A stretch of DNA of 64,000 nucleotides from Hofstenia miamia (taxonomy: Eukaryota; Xenacoelomorpha; Acoela; Hofsteniidae), in NCBI GenBank assembly GCA_900660155.1, contig CABFPE010000311.1, positions 385,620-449,619 of the forward strand, given 5' to 3'. Every line of letters starts with the position of its first letter. The stretch's first letter is position 1. Position numbers and translations under genes: made by a program. Positions 1 through 11,481 of the stretch are shown here, one piece after another. Below the pieces are notes generated by a model. It was not told where the DNA came from, made no database searches, and worked only from the letters and a program-made list of their open reading frames with translations.

Positions 1-100
1 TATATATATATATATATATATATGCATATATGTATATCTGTATATAATTTACATATATAATGTATATGTATATATATATAATGTATATGCATATTTATAT
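1..100. repeat. (TA)n-rich microsatellite
   Basis: The window opens in a degenerate alternating T/A tract interrupted by TGCATA and TGTATA units. It is simple sequence with no coding signal. Confidence 0.9.
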
Positions 101-119
101 AATGCACATTTTTTTTTAC

Positions 120-1700
120 AACAAAAGTCACTTCTGCATATTTGATATTCGATACTGTCTATACATCACTATATATCACTGGCTACTGCCAAATATTTGA
201 TATTAGACTTCTAGTTTTTAACATTTAAATGGTTATATAACCAACTTGATCCGCAACGTATGCAGGAATGACCCGGTAAGCAAATTTCAAATTGCTATTA
301 ACCTCTATGGGAGAAACCTAACTGCAAACACGCGAAACTATTTTAAATCGCACAACAAATTCAATGACTTTTTGCAAGTGTTTTGACACCATCATTGTGA
401 TAAGTTTGTATTGGAGGTAAAAATTCAAATTCATCTGGGGTTTGAAATTATGACCTTTTTGTATATTAAAGGTCTAAAGGACTCTATTGAATTTTTTGTT
501 TCAAGGACTTTGCAAAGGAGATATGAAAGACTGTCTGGCATACTTAACTATTGGGATTTTTCCTACTCCAATTTCAATGAGCTTTTCACAGTTATCCAAA
601 TGTAAATCCCAATAGTCTTTTTGAGCTCTTTCGCAGTGTTGTTTATCATCTACAATGTACCTACACTAAACGTAGCAATGCTATGTTACAGAAAAAGTTT
701 ATCATTATAAAACCACAATGGATTAAATGTCTTTAACAAGAAGAACAAATTGCAAAAATGAACATCAATAGAATAAATGTCTTCTCATTCGACAATGTCA
801 TTAACTATATTGTCCAAATGACTCCATTTAATTATTGACCAATTTCCAACTTTATATTTAAATATGTAGCCAAACGTTTTTCGAAGCATATAAATACCAG
901 ACTGAGGAGAACCTCTGACAATATGCCCTTTCTCTTGCAGTAAACAGCAATCATGCACTTGGTCGGAAATAAACAATGTTGTATTGTCCTTCAACACCAT
1001 TACAGTCTCAACAAATATTTACCCTGCAACTTGCAAAGAATACTTTCATCAGGGGGTTCAAGTGTTTGTCGAAATTTGTTCAGCTGCAAGTTGTAATTAA
1101 GGAGATTTAGAACTAATGCCAGAACACGACTGGATATTGATTATGTATACAGTTTTCCTAATAATTTCAGCATTCCGGTTGTAACTGATTTCTGAGTCGA
1201 AGATTTCGAAGGTATTTTAGAGATCTTCTCGTCATCTGGAGCAAATATGTCACCAAAGACATCATCATGCTGATCTGTTAGAAAGTGAGAGTTCCGGGAT
1301 CTTACACTTTAAAAACCAGAAGAACAACTAAAAGCGAATTTGCTTCATCTTCAAATGTAGTTATTTCTGTAAACCAATATTGTTAAAGTTCATTATATAA
1401 CTCAACTGATGTAGTGTAAATTTGCTTCTCTTGGATTTAATATAACAAGATTAGAAGATATCTGAAATCCATGAGAAAGAAGATCTTGAGGATTTAAGAG
1501 ATTACGTTGTATATTGATGAACGCTTCAAACTAGTTATACCCTGCTTTCACGTGACATAAGACAGATCTGTCTCCAATTATCTCAAGACATATGTAGCGT
1601 GGAAACTCCCAAAACATAAGACATACGAACTCTCAAGTAGAGTAATTATAAAACAGACGTAGATCAAATAATTTTGATTTTATTGTATGCCTTCTGTCGT
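120..1700. other. AT-rich stretch, no gene recognised
   Basis: Two short open frames exist (411-605 plus, 785-1000 minus), but neither shows a recognisable domain or splice-site context. No repeat family was identified here. Confidence 0.5.
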
Positions 1701-1704
1701 GCTT

Positions 1705-2219
1705 TCACCGTGTAAACACTAAATCATGCGACATATATGTTTTTGACTGCAGTTATTTAATTATTATGGAAACAAAATATCAGTAATTTCGACGTATTAA
1801 ATTCAAAAAAATTACTCACTTATTTTTTTAGTATTTTATCCGATTTTCACAGTTGAAAATAATATTTTTTTTCAATTACATATGCATATTTTAACATTAC
1901 TTATGCATTTTAGAAAAATTATTAACAAAAATAAATTAAGACTTACAATTCATCCCTAGTGTGTCACCGTGTAAACACTAAATCATGCGACATATATGTT
2001 TTTGACTGCAGTTATTTAATTATTATGGAAACAAAATATCAGTAATTTCGACGTATTAAATTCAAAAAAATTACTCACTTATTTTTTTAGTATTTTATCC
2101 GATTTTCACAGTTGAAAATAATATTTTTTTTCAATTACATATGCATATTTTAACATTACTTATGCATTTTAGAAAAATTATTAACAAAAATAAATTAAGA
2201 CTTACAATTCATCCCTAGT
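1705..2219. repeat. Tandem duplication, 256-bp block at 259-bp period
   Basis: The block 1705-1960 recurs at 1964-2219 with no mismatch that I could find. The second copy runs into the splice donor and last bases of the MADF exon at 2206-2344, so both the intron start and the GTAAG donor are duplicated (near 1942 and 2201). No n marks a contig join here, so a real tandem duplication or an unmarked assembly error are both possible. Confidence 0.9.
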
Positions 2220-2344
2220 TCTTTCGCAATATCAGAGAAAGTATTCTTTCGTAAATCCCTGTCTTTATATTCAGGACATGCGATATCCCATAAAAATGAT
2301 TTCTTTGAGACAGCATCTAAGTTGCATTTGATACGATCATTCAT
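2206..2344 (-). CDS. MADF-domain exon, probably from a PIF/Harbinger-type transposon or a MADF transcription factor
   Basis: On the minus strand an ATG at 2344-2342 opens a frame of about 46 residues. It contains MNDRIKCNLDAV, then SFLWDIACPEYKDRD and FSDIAKELGMN. This is the N-terminal half of a MADF (Myb/SANT-like) DNA-binding domain, which typically reads L-I-x-x-V-x-x-x-P-x-L-W-D followed by K-D-R and a W/F-x-x-I-A helix. The frame ends at a consensus donor, T|GTAAGTC (2205-2199), so the domain continues in another exon to the left that I could not locate. In invertebrates MADF genes occur as host regulators and as the accessory protein of PIF/Harbinger elements. The surrounding repeat-rich DNA favours the transposon reading, which is inference. 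Confidence 0.65.
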
Positions 2345-4140
2345 TTTCTAGTTAAGATTTTAGCAAATCAAAGCACTTATTTATAGATTATTTATATGTA
2401 TAAATTTTATAGGTTATTCTTTCATAGTTAAAGAAAGAAAAGTTTTTTCAAAATATATTTTCATTGGTCAAATTATTATTCGACAGACGGATATTTGCTA
2501 ATGCGAGATTGCAATTTCCATTTGACAAGGGTATCATTTAAAGCCTGTTTATTGTGGAATATGAAGGAATTGATAACAGATCATCAGAGACTTAGAATAT
2601 CATATCCCGATGTAGCATTGTAAATATTGAATACAATATTTAAAAGTTTTCTCCTTTGTATAAATTATGATAAAACTGGAAAGTTTAGTTTTTAAATATG
2701 TTATCACTTAATTTAATCTTACGTTCTGTCTTTATTAATGCTGTTGTCTGTGGATACTTTATCAGGCAGAAATTAACAAACTTTTTGTCACGAGTAAATA
2801 TAAGGTGCATATAAAGAAGGTTTAATAAGATGTGGGGTCCTTCCAATGAACATGCAATTTAAATTTCAAGATTTGTGTTACCTGATATCCTTTTATCCAG
2901 TAACTAATATTTCCCAATTTGTAAATTCGTGAGCTTGTATAATATTGTTCTGGCTTGCTTAGTGCTGACTTACTCCTAAAAATGCCACAGAAAATTGGTG
3001 TTTCAATAGGTCTGTCAAGAAAACCAATTCTCTTCACTTAAAAATTACCTCATATTCGACTCACCGGCGCTATTCAAATCCAAATTTAAAGAAATTTTAC
3101 TGAGAGTCAGAGGTTCTTAACAGGGGCGTACCCAGGATTTTCTGATTAGGGGGGGGACATTATTATTCTTCGAAAATTTTTGAAAATATTGAGAAAATAG
3201 ACCCTAAAAATTTTTTCAATTTTTTAAGAAAAATTTTTTGATTTATCCAGTCAAAATTAAATTAAAAAATAGACAATAAAGTCTATTACTACTACTACTA
3301 CTACCAATATAACACAATCCCTCATTCCTACCCATAGAGTAGAAACTAGTGCATTGTTGAACACGTATGAAACGTACAGAAACGAAATATTTTTGAATTT
3401 TATCTCTCATAATTATTATAATTTAGTTTTAAATTGCATTTAATTCTAGGAATGCATAAATTCCAATGCAAGAAAAATGGAATTCATTACTCAATCATAT
3501 TTTTATCAATCTCACGAAATCAAAATTTTAGTTGGAAGAGCTTTATAAAATTGGTAGGAAGTCGCTTATGTTTTTGTCAGTAAACATTTGGGAAAATCGT
3601 TAGCAGGTTTCTGTCATTGTAACTTAAACTTATGACATTTTATGCATGGAAAGCAAAGAAAATAGTCTTGAATTTCTCAAGTCCTTTTCGAGCTAACCCA
3701 GTAGCTCATTTTTATTGAAATTCTAAAATTCGCGCTGTCCTTCAAAAGAAGAATAAGAATATTGGCGGACACAAAAAAATTCTGGAAATGAGTTAAGAAG
3801 GTTGTCCTTTTAGAGGCTAAAAATCAATATTTGGCCGAACGACAATTTGCTGATCTTTTCTTAAATATAACTGAAGTAAGGTTGCATCTGCAATTCATCG
3901 AACATCCCAGAAAACTGGAATTCGCAGCAAATTGCCAAAAAATGTTTCAAATATCACAGTATTTCATGAGAAAATGTCTTGAACTTTTCTCACCACAAAA
4001 ATGCTATCATTTTAACGATGCTCTTACTTCCGATGACTGAATTTTTCAACAAAATCGCAGAACATTTCAAGCTTGGTCTGCTGTTTGGCATCAAACACCA
4101 TTAAAAAATGTGTACTTTTACTCCGTAGTTTTTGTTTGGT
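2345..4140. other. AT-rich stretch with a possible hAT-like left end
   Basis: No gene was recognised. At about 3120 the sequence CAGGGGCGTACCCAGGATTT followed by a G-run resembles the 5' terminus of hAT MITEs seen in many invertebrates. No matching right end was found nearby, so this is at most a fragment. ATTT-rich low-complexity sequence follows. Confidence 0.35.
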
Positions 4141-4337
4141 TATTACCTCCGCCAAGGAGGTTATGTTTTTTGTAGCGTTGGTGTGTTTGTCTGTTAGCAA
4201 TAGATGGATTGACCTCAAATTTTCACCAGAGGTGCGTCCCCGCCTAAGGAGGAATCCATTAAATTTTGGTGCTGATACGGTGGACACCAGCTGCGTGGCG
4301 GAGGTCTGCGCTCTCCGAGTGCTTTTGTAGTTGAAAA
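4141..4337. repeat. Dispersed GC-rich repeat beginning TTACCTCCGCCAAGGAGG
   Basis: About 195 bp that are clearly richer in G+C than the flanks. It starts with a small hairpin (CCTCCGCCAAGGAGG) followed by GTTATGTTTTTTGTAGCG, and ends GGCGGAGGTCTGCGCTCTCC. I know this start/end pair as a repeat found in the genomes of many unrelated aquatic animals. Open frames on both strands across it are by-products of its composition. Its transposon class is not known to me. Confidence 0.7.
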
Positions 4338-4759
4338 TAAAATTGTAACAAGCACAAACTGTTACAACTCCAATACCTCGCAAAAAACTACTTGTTTTTA
4401 CAAGGAAGTAACATGTAATTTATCTAGTGACAAATATTTCGTATTGGAAGTGCAAACAAAATACGCTAATGTGGGAAAACTTCATGCTCCCCAATGACAA
4501 TTAAATACAATATAATTTTCGTTAGTTTTTAAAGTGTTCTTATACACAATTTCTCTTGGTAATATTAATACATTAATCTAGATTAGTCTCCTTCGAGTTA
4601 CTTGTCTCAATGAAGTCTGCAAGTGATTTGGGACGCATTTTATAAGAAATCGGATAGGTTAGGTTAAATTAGGTTTTCTACATGTTGGGACGGATTCGTC
4701 AGTTGATATTGCCTAATGATGCAAAAAAAGTAAAATCTAAGGTTATTTTTCACTTTAAA

Positions 4760-5101
4760 TACCGTAAACTGGGGTAATTCGGAACATTGGGGTAATTCGG
4801 AACATTGGGGGTAATTCGGAACATTTGGGTAATTCGTAACATTTGGGTAATTCGGAAGGCCTCAGTCTTTTTATATAAAGCACCTTCGTAACCACATGTT
4901 TATGTGATTTTTTTGCACAATGTAAAAAAATTTTTAGGTATATTGTGCAAAAAAAATCACATAAACATGTGGTTATGAAGATGCTTTATATAAAAAACTG
5001 AGACGTTCCGAATTACCCCAATGTTCCGAATTACCCCAATGTTCCGAATTACCTCAATGTTCGAATTACCCAAATGTTCCGAATTACCCCAGCTTACGGT
5101 A
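4760..5101. mobile_element. Foldback MITE with iterated GGGGTAATTCGG arms, TA target site
   Basis: The ~340-bp element is an almost full-length inverted repeat. The left end reads TACCGTAAACTGGGGTAATT and the right end, on the other strand, TACCGTAAGCTGGGGTAATT. Each arm contains four to five copies of GGTAATTCGGAACATT, then a longer inverted block (the TTATATAAAGCACCTTCGTA side and its complement) around a short AT centre near 4930. TA dinucleotides bound it (4760-4761 and 5100-5101), which fits a Tc1/mariner-type non-autonomous element. No ORF. Confidence 0.8.
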
Positions 5102-5512
5102 TGTCATGAACGCAAGGAATACTTTGCCGAAATCAAGTACTTTTGTGTAGACTACTTGAAAAAAAAATGAAAAAAAATTGTATATGCAATTCAATACACC
5201 ATGTGAGGATGACAGACATCAAAGAAAGCGACTTTCAAAATTATGAAGCACGTAGCTGTGGGTTGAATCAGATTCTAAAACTCCTATTTCGGTTGGGTCG
5301 CAAATGTATGACCCACTCGCAACATGGTATCAATCGTCTTTCAAATTATGCCAAAACGTCTTTATTATCCCAGACGGAACAATGAACTAGAGATGAGTGC
5401 AATGCGGTAATACCGCGGTAATTAGTGGAAGAATTAAAACAACTTGCGGTGTCGTAAAAATTATACAGATGACGTGTTTTGCGTTGAGAATTAAAATCTT
5501 TTAGTATTTCTT

Positions 5513-5622
5513 CAAAAAAACTGTTTCTGAAGCAAAATTTATAGATTTCCAAAAAAATGTTTCTGAAGCAAAATTTATAGATTTCCAAAAAAAATGTTTC
5601 TGAAGCAAAATTTATAGATTTC
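5513..5622. repeat. Three-copy short tandem repeat, 36-37 bp
   Basis: The unit TTTCTGAAGCAAAATTTATA plus GATTTCCAAAAAAA begins at 5524, 5560 and 5597. A minus-strand open frame through it only reflects this repeat. Confidence 0.85.
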
Positions 5623-6550
5623 ACATACAAAATATTAAAAGTAATTTTTACATATTCATGGAATATTTGATACTACCATAATAATCCATAATGTTTAAAA
5701 CTGTTTAAAACAACTGTTTTTTGTAGTGTTTTTTTCAATGTTTTTTTCTAATTTATATAAGAAAGTTTGGAAAATAATTTCTGAATTTCGTCCATTCGTA
5801 CTTTTATAATAGATTTTTGACCGAAAAAAATAGCAAAGCTTGAGTTTTATTTCCTTCAATGAAACGAAAAATGAATGTTAATAAGTTATTCATAATTCAA
5901 TGTTTGCTACTATGTGTGTTTTTAGCAAAATTTTCGTGCCCTGAGCTGGGTCTGTCTAAAAGCAAAAAACATTTTTTTCAACGTTTCAAACGTTTTTTTT
6001 TGTAAAAAAATACACTTTTTTGCCAACCCTGCTTACACATGTCTCCAGTATAATTTTTTTTTAAAAAAAATTCAAATGTCTTAGGAATAAATTTCTTATT
6101 TATTATCTGTAAATTTCACGTTCGTGAATAAGAAACCTATATATGTGTTTGTATATAGTATTTGAATTTTCTACAAGCTTTTTTATTAGATGCAATCGAT
6201 TGTTTATTCTATTGACTTGTTTTTTCTATGAAATACTGTAATCCATACTAATCAATATAGTTTTTCAACCATATCAAAATATCTTTTGATTTTAAAATGG
6301 AATTAAAGTTCATCCCTAAAACTAGACACAATTCCAGTTGTTCACTGATAAGAATAAAGATATTTTTCAGAGCTAACAGGAACTCGTTTTTAACAAAGAA
6401 ACGTTCCGCCCATTGCCGTGTTTTTCCTAGTTTTCTATTTTAAGAATTTTCTCCTTAATTATTACGCGCATTGTAATTTAGTATTTTCTCCCTGTCAAAA
6501 TATATATTAAGCATATAGTTTTTTTAAGAAAATCAGGTTTCTGTTTGTCT
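5623..6550. other. Low-complexity AT-rich DNA
   Basis: Poly-T and poly-A runs and no open frame of note. Nothing recognised. Confidence 0.6.
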
Positions 6551-6553
6551 TTA

Positions 6554-7266
6554 GCCTTAAACAGCCTGGAGATATTTGAGTTCGAACAACCGTGAGTTGC
6601 GTAGAATGCGTAGAATGCAAATGGATGCAGTAACTTTAGACAAAACCAATTCTCTGTGTTGTAAATAACTAAATTCAAAAGCAATAGGTTGACTTTGAAA
6701 TTGAATAACTCTGAGTTGTTTTGTTGATAAATTTTCTTCTTTTCTGTTGAGGAAAAATACTATTATGAAGATCTTGAACTCTATCCGAAAATTACATTCA
6801 CCTTAAACAGCCTGGCGTCCATTTTAAAGGACAAACCGTTTTTCCACATTTACAAAGGATTTTCTCCAAGCCTATTTCCAAATTTGAAAATCTTGGGGCA
6901 TTGGTAGGTCTGTTGGGGAACATACTTTAATGCCATGTTGAAAATTTCTATTAAAGCGTAGTGCTATGGCAGAGGTTGTTGTATAGATTAACAAGTTTTC
7001 TTTTGAGCTCCTGGAGGCAACAAAGAACTTTGACTTTTTCTTGATATGTGCAAAGATATTCCAAAACCATTGAGGCGTGCCGTACTCAAAGTCATAAGTC
7101 GCGACCGGGGACATCGCGCAACGGCACACCTCGATGAAACAGAGCCAGCGAAAAAGAAAGAGGAGACTCTAGTCTATCATGTGGTGCTTACAGATGGAGC
7201 ACACCATTAATAGTTTTTGAACTATAAGCATTTAAAATTTTTTAATAATCTCTAGGCTGTTTAAGG
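6554..7266. mobile_element. Putative TIR element with TTA target-site duplication
   Basis: The left end reads GCCTTAAACAGCCTGGAGAT. The right end, on the complementary strand, reads CCTTAAACAGCCTAGAGATT. TTA lies immediately outside both ends (6551-6553 and 7267-7269), the 3-bp target typical of PIF/Harbinger elements. A third, internal copy of CCTTAAACAGCCTGG at about 6803 suggests a nested or rearranged element. A minus-strand frame of about 85 residues (7129-6872) lies inside but shows no domain that I recognise. Confidence 0.55.
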
Positions 7267-9050
7267 TTAAGAAAAACCAACAGGCAATCGCGCTTGCTTC
7301 CTGTTGCATGAAGTTCACATGTTTGCTTACATCCTAGTACAAATAGAAACCATTATAAGGAATCTCTGGTAAGGCATGCAATTCTACGATTTCTATGCAG
7401 TTTTGTCTGTTTACACATAAACAACTTTGATATCGGTCTATGCACCTTCTCTTAGTTGTAATTAAAAAAGGAATTAACGTTTGTGAGGTGTTTTGGTTAA
7501 TAAACGCTTCTACTAAACACCTCCATTTACTTAAATGAATTTAAAATTACATTTACTGTAATGATTAAATATAATTATATCCGTCACATATCTCAATTTC
7601 TGTAAATAAATTCTCAATCTCCAAAGAGCTTCGCAATTATTGAATTATACTTCATGTTAATAAGGGATTTGAAGTGAACGGTGTTTTCTTTAAACGAATT
7701 TGCACGCTACTCTCCGGTGGGAATTTTTTTAAACCAGTTTCACACCAACGCGATACCAGTCCGTAAATAACGTTTGAAAAATATTCTCCTCGGTGCTTTC
7801 CCACGCACTTCGCCTGAGTTGATTGTCGAATGGTAACAATGCAAAAGTCGCTGAGTTAGTTTTAATTTGCCATTGTAAATAATATACGCTATTCTCTCGA
7901 ACGGTATGAACCCTTCCTTATTCTAATTGCATCCCACTGCTTCTTTTCGTATTCATTCGACAAAATTTCCAATTCACGCTTAATTTCTAATCCCAGCAAA
8001 TCTTATGACATGCAGTTGCAAGCGATTGCAAAACAGTTAAGTTCAACCTTTGCATTGGCATTTAATTATTGCTTTGGTAAATCATTTACTTTTCGCTTTT
8101 CATCCAATAAATCTAAGAATAGTTTGATAAAAGTCTAACAAAAATGGAAGGGTTGCAAATGTATAAGGTACTGGCCTACCACTTAAAACATTCATTTGCT
8201 AACAAATTTTATTTGGCCATCTGGCATTTGATTATGGAAAAACAATATATTAAAAGTTTCAAAATTTGCTTAAAATGAAAAAAGTAATTTTTACTTTTTA
8301 ACAATTATCAATATTAAGCACTAAATATTGTTTTACATATAATAAGTATGTTGTAATTTTACATCTATTTATTTTACTTTGGATGAAACTAACTTTTTCT
8401 AATCTCATTTTGAGGTGTGTTTAATTTCCTTCAAGCAAGCTATTTGACAATCCACTAGTTCCAGTAATCCGAATGCCCTTCTCTTTGTCAACATTGTGAG
8501 CCTACGACAAAATATCTTTTATCTCAAGAAGAAGTTTTATGATACCATTGATCTGCACTCATTTGCTCATGCAATTTCCAGAAGTTCTATCTTATTCTAT
8601 AGACCGGTTTATATAAACATACACTCAACTATCCCTTGTTCCAAAAAAATTTAATTTACAGACAAACGGATGAACATATTTACAAACAGAAAAGTGAGAG
8701 TAATAGCAAAATGAATTGGCTACAAACATGTGGTTTAAATTTTTACAAATTTTCCTTTGTGTGCTAAGCGTTTGGATATATGAAGAATCAGTTAGATGAA
8801 ATGAATTTTGTGTAAATCTACATTATTGATTTTTATAAGAATTCACATAATATTGTAATAAGAGTTAAAGCAAATTTATTGCATAAGTTAGTAACAATAA
8901 CTACAAACTAACACACAAACAAATACACACAACCAAATATAAATATACAAAAATATACATATGCACCTTACTTAAAGGGCTTAAAATTTATATATATTGA
9001 GTCCAGGTGCTTAATTCATTTGTAATTCCAATTAATAATTGCTTTTCCAG
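7267..9050. other. AT-rich DNA, no feature recognised
   Basis: No convincing exon, transposon end or tandem repeat was seen. It may be intron of the PMCA gene, since the first PMCA exon in this window lies at 9757, but that is inference. Confidence 0.5.
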
Positions 9051-9450
9051 TAAAATTTCCTTTATTTTTTTCTTAAAATGTTTATATTTTTTTCAGTTTT
9101 AATTTCCACATTTAGATCATTGCACAATTTCGAACAAATAAATGTAAATGAATCATGGCGATTGATTTTGCTAAAAAGTTTTTTGTTTCTTTGATTGTGC
9201 TTTAAGAAATCAGTTAGGAACTTAAAGGAATTTGAGCTGTTAACATATTTATGCATTATGCAGAGTGATTGATATTGGATATAATATAAAGGTGAAAGTA
9301 TCGTATATGTTGATATTAAGTCTCTGACGGATTCGTGTTTGGGGATATAATTGAGTGATCTCAAAGACCAGTTGTACATTTTTGATAATGATGTTCTATT
9401 TCTAGTAGTTATATGTTGAAAGAGAAAGCAGCAATAACTAAATTCACTGA
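9050..9450 (-). mobile_element. LINE fragment, C-terminal end of a reverse-transcriptase ORF
   Basis: The minus strand encodes about 125 residues that include RTSLSKMYNWSLRSLN, HESVRDLISTYTILS and YYIQYQSLCIMHKYVNSS. This spacing and hydrophobic pattern is that of the region after the thumb of CR1/Jockey-type LINE proteins. The copy is 5'-truncated at about 9450, where a trinucleotide microsatellite begins. The family cannot be assigned further. Confidence 0.5.
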
Positions 9451-9476
9451 TTACAAAAAAATTAATAGTAATAATG

Positions 9477-9548
9477 GTTATAATAATAATAATAGTAATC
9501 ATAGTAATAATAGTAGTAATAGTAATAGTAATAATAATAGTAATAACA
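9477..9548. repeat. (AAT/AGT)n trinucleotide microsatellite
   Basis: Degenerate runs of AATAATAGT units. Simple sequence. Confidence 0.9.
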
Positions 9549-9756
9549 CCAAAACATAAACTATTTTGCTAAAAACTTTTAGTGTTGACTTATGGTTACT
9601 GTTTAAATCCTACTTAATATGTGACTTTAAAATGCTTTCCTCACACGGGTATTTGTTGTAGATCCTGGTTAACAATTTTAGTAGTTATTTTAATGTCATT
9701 TTTGCATCAATGATAAACAGGATTTGTCAGTGGTGTGGGCTTAATGTTAAATTTAG

Positions 9757-9936
9757 GTGCCTGATTCAATTTCCAAATGTCAGCAAGCTGGAATAAACGT
9801 GCTCATGGTGACTGGAGATAATGTGAACACCGCTCGCTCGATTGCCCTCAAGTGTGGAATCATCAAGCCAAACGACGATTTCTTAGTTTTGGAGGGCAAG
9901 GAGTTCAGTAAGCGCATCCGCAATAAAGAAGGCAAA
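9757..9936 (+). CDS. PMCA: PMCA (plasma membrane Ca2+-ATPase) exon, P domain with MVTGDN motif
   Basis: First recognisable exon of a P-type Ca2+ pump that exports cytosolic Ca2+ across the plasma membrane. The 60 codons read [20 protein letters not shown], then [15 protein letters not shown] and end [14 protein letters not shown] is the conserved P-domain motif of P-type ATPases, and the peptide aligns closely with animal PMCA (human VPEAIRKCQRAGI..). Acceptor TTTAG|GTG at 9756/9757; donor AAA|GTTAGT at 9936/9937; phase 0 at both ends. The N-terminal two thirds of the protein (transmembrane segments 1-4, DKTGT, nucleotide-binding domain) would lie further left, and no exon for them was found in 1-9756. 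Confidence 0.95.
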
Positions 9937-9987
9937 GTTAGTGTAAATTTTTTTCTGAGAATCTATTGTCTGTATAAAATTCAAATA

Positions 9988-10555
9988 CAGGGTGTAACAA
10001 AAGTAACCAGACGCTAGCAAAATAATAGCAAAAAATTGTAGATAAATTTACGGAAATTTAACTGTGATGGAGCTCAGCCCCATTATTCACTTATTGTGCG
10101 AGAGTGGTTGGACAACCAGTTTCCCAACAGGTGGATTGGTCGCTGAGGCCTCATCGATTGGCCTGCACGGTCTCCGGACCTGACTGTACCAGACTTTTTT
10201 CTGTGGGGCTTACTAAAGAACAAAGTTTATGGCGGAAACCCACGCACTATCAACGATCTACTATTACCGAAGAAATTCGTGCCATACCATTAGATTTGGT
10301 GAACAAGATGTGCCGATCTGTTCTTGGACTAGGTTAACAAATGTATTGCACGTGATGCTAATCATTTTGAACATTTGCTATGAATACTTTCTTCTTTTAT
10401 GATTCATCGTTTTGGACATTATAACCTCAGTAAGTTGTTTTAGACTCGCTACACTGCATATTCTACGATGAATGATTCGTTTTTTATTCCTACTCTTCTG
10501 AATAAAGTTAGATTTCTCGTAAAATGAAGCGTCTGGTTACTTTTGTTACACCCTG
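9988..10555 (+). mobile_element. Mariner/IS630-type element, internally deleted
   Basis: Terminal inverted repeats of about 28 bp (CAGGGTGTAACAAAAGTAAC at the left, its complement at the right end) are flanked by TA at 9986-9987 and 10556-10557. Inside, the plus strand keeps the C-terminal part of a DDE transposase (about 10100-10375), with motifs WLDNQFPNRWIG, WPARSPDLTVPDFFLWGLLK and HFEHLL. These are typical of arthropod-type IS630/mariner transposases. Reading requires a frame change and contains stops, and the N-terminal DNA-binding part is deleted, so the element is non-autonomous. It sits 51 bp downstream of a PMCA splice donor. Confidence 0.9.
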
Positions 10556-10890
10556 TATATGAAAACTTTGATAATTTATCTCTTATATGCTTATGTGATC
10601 ATTTTTGTTTTTCTAATTCTAAACGGATATGAAGTTTATAAAAACCTTTCTTACTTAATTGATGTAAAATTTAATACTATTACTGAATTTTAGACTGACG
10701 TGGATTACTATGTCAACGTGTTTTCAGTGATATATATTTACAAGCTTGGAACTTAAAGTGTTATTATTATATTAGACATAGTAGATTTTAAAGAATTGTA
10801 TACCAAATTCCCCAATAGTGATTTAAGCATTATTTTTTGTTTTTAGTCATTGGTTAGCTAGTTTACTATGCTAAAAATAATATTGATTTA

Positions 10891-11481
10891 CACGGGTGTG
10901 AAATCCAATACTTATCAATAAAAATTAGGTAGTTATACCTTTTTATTGGTTGACTATTGATAAATGCTTAAAAATATACTAGCTCCACAGGTTCATGACT
11001 GGTAGGACTTTGTTTTCAGGCATGATGGTGCGCCATGTTATACTGCAAAACTTTTGGCGAAAAGTCTTCGTGTTGAATTGAAGCTGAAGGTCCCTGTTTG
11101 GCTAGGAAATTCTCCTGATTTGAATCCAATCGAGAGCCTTTGGGATATATTGACGACTAAAATTATTAGAGAGTATCCAACAACCAAAAATTAATTTATT
11201 GCATCATTAAGGAGATATTTTTGCACAGGGATGAAACAATCCAGGTGACTTGTGGAACTCTCATTAAATCAATGATAAAACATGTGGCAGTCTGTATAAA
11301 AGGCAAAGCACCACACATAAAGAACTGAAAAATACTTTTATAATCAATATTCTATGTTTTAATCTCATTACTAGCACAGAGTAGTATAATTTTATATTTT
11401 GCATTTTACTAGAATTTAAATAAATGTTTTGTACATAAAATAAACTTTTTTTCTCTTACCTCATTGGATTTCACACCACTG
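10891..11481 (+). mobile_element. Tc1-like element, internally deleted
   Basis: The ends are inverted (GGTGTGAAATCCAAT at the left; its complement ATTGGATTTCACACC at the right) with TA on each outer side. The middle (about 11010-11220) retains the end of a Tc1 transposase: FRHDGAPCYTAKLLAK followed by NSPDLNPIESLWDIL. The former includes the second catalytic Asp region, HDGAPCHT-like, and the latter the family's NSPDLNPIE box. Length of 591 bp, against 1.3-1.7 kb for intact Tc1 elements, shows a large internal deletion. Confidence 0.88.

Noticed and set aside
4024-4383. Minus-strand ORF of 119 codons
   Set aside because: It runs through the dispersed GC-rich repeat, where both strands are open by composition. 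No domain seen.
5346-5630. Minus-strand ORF with repeated EIYKFCFRN peptide
   Set aside because: It merely translates the 36-37 bp tandem repeat.
1-9756. Upstream PMCA exons (DKTGT motif, nucleotide-binding domain)
   Set aside because: Looked for and not found. The nearest upstream exon must be outside the window or missed.
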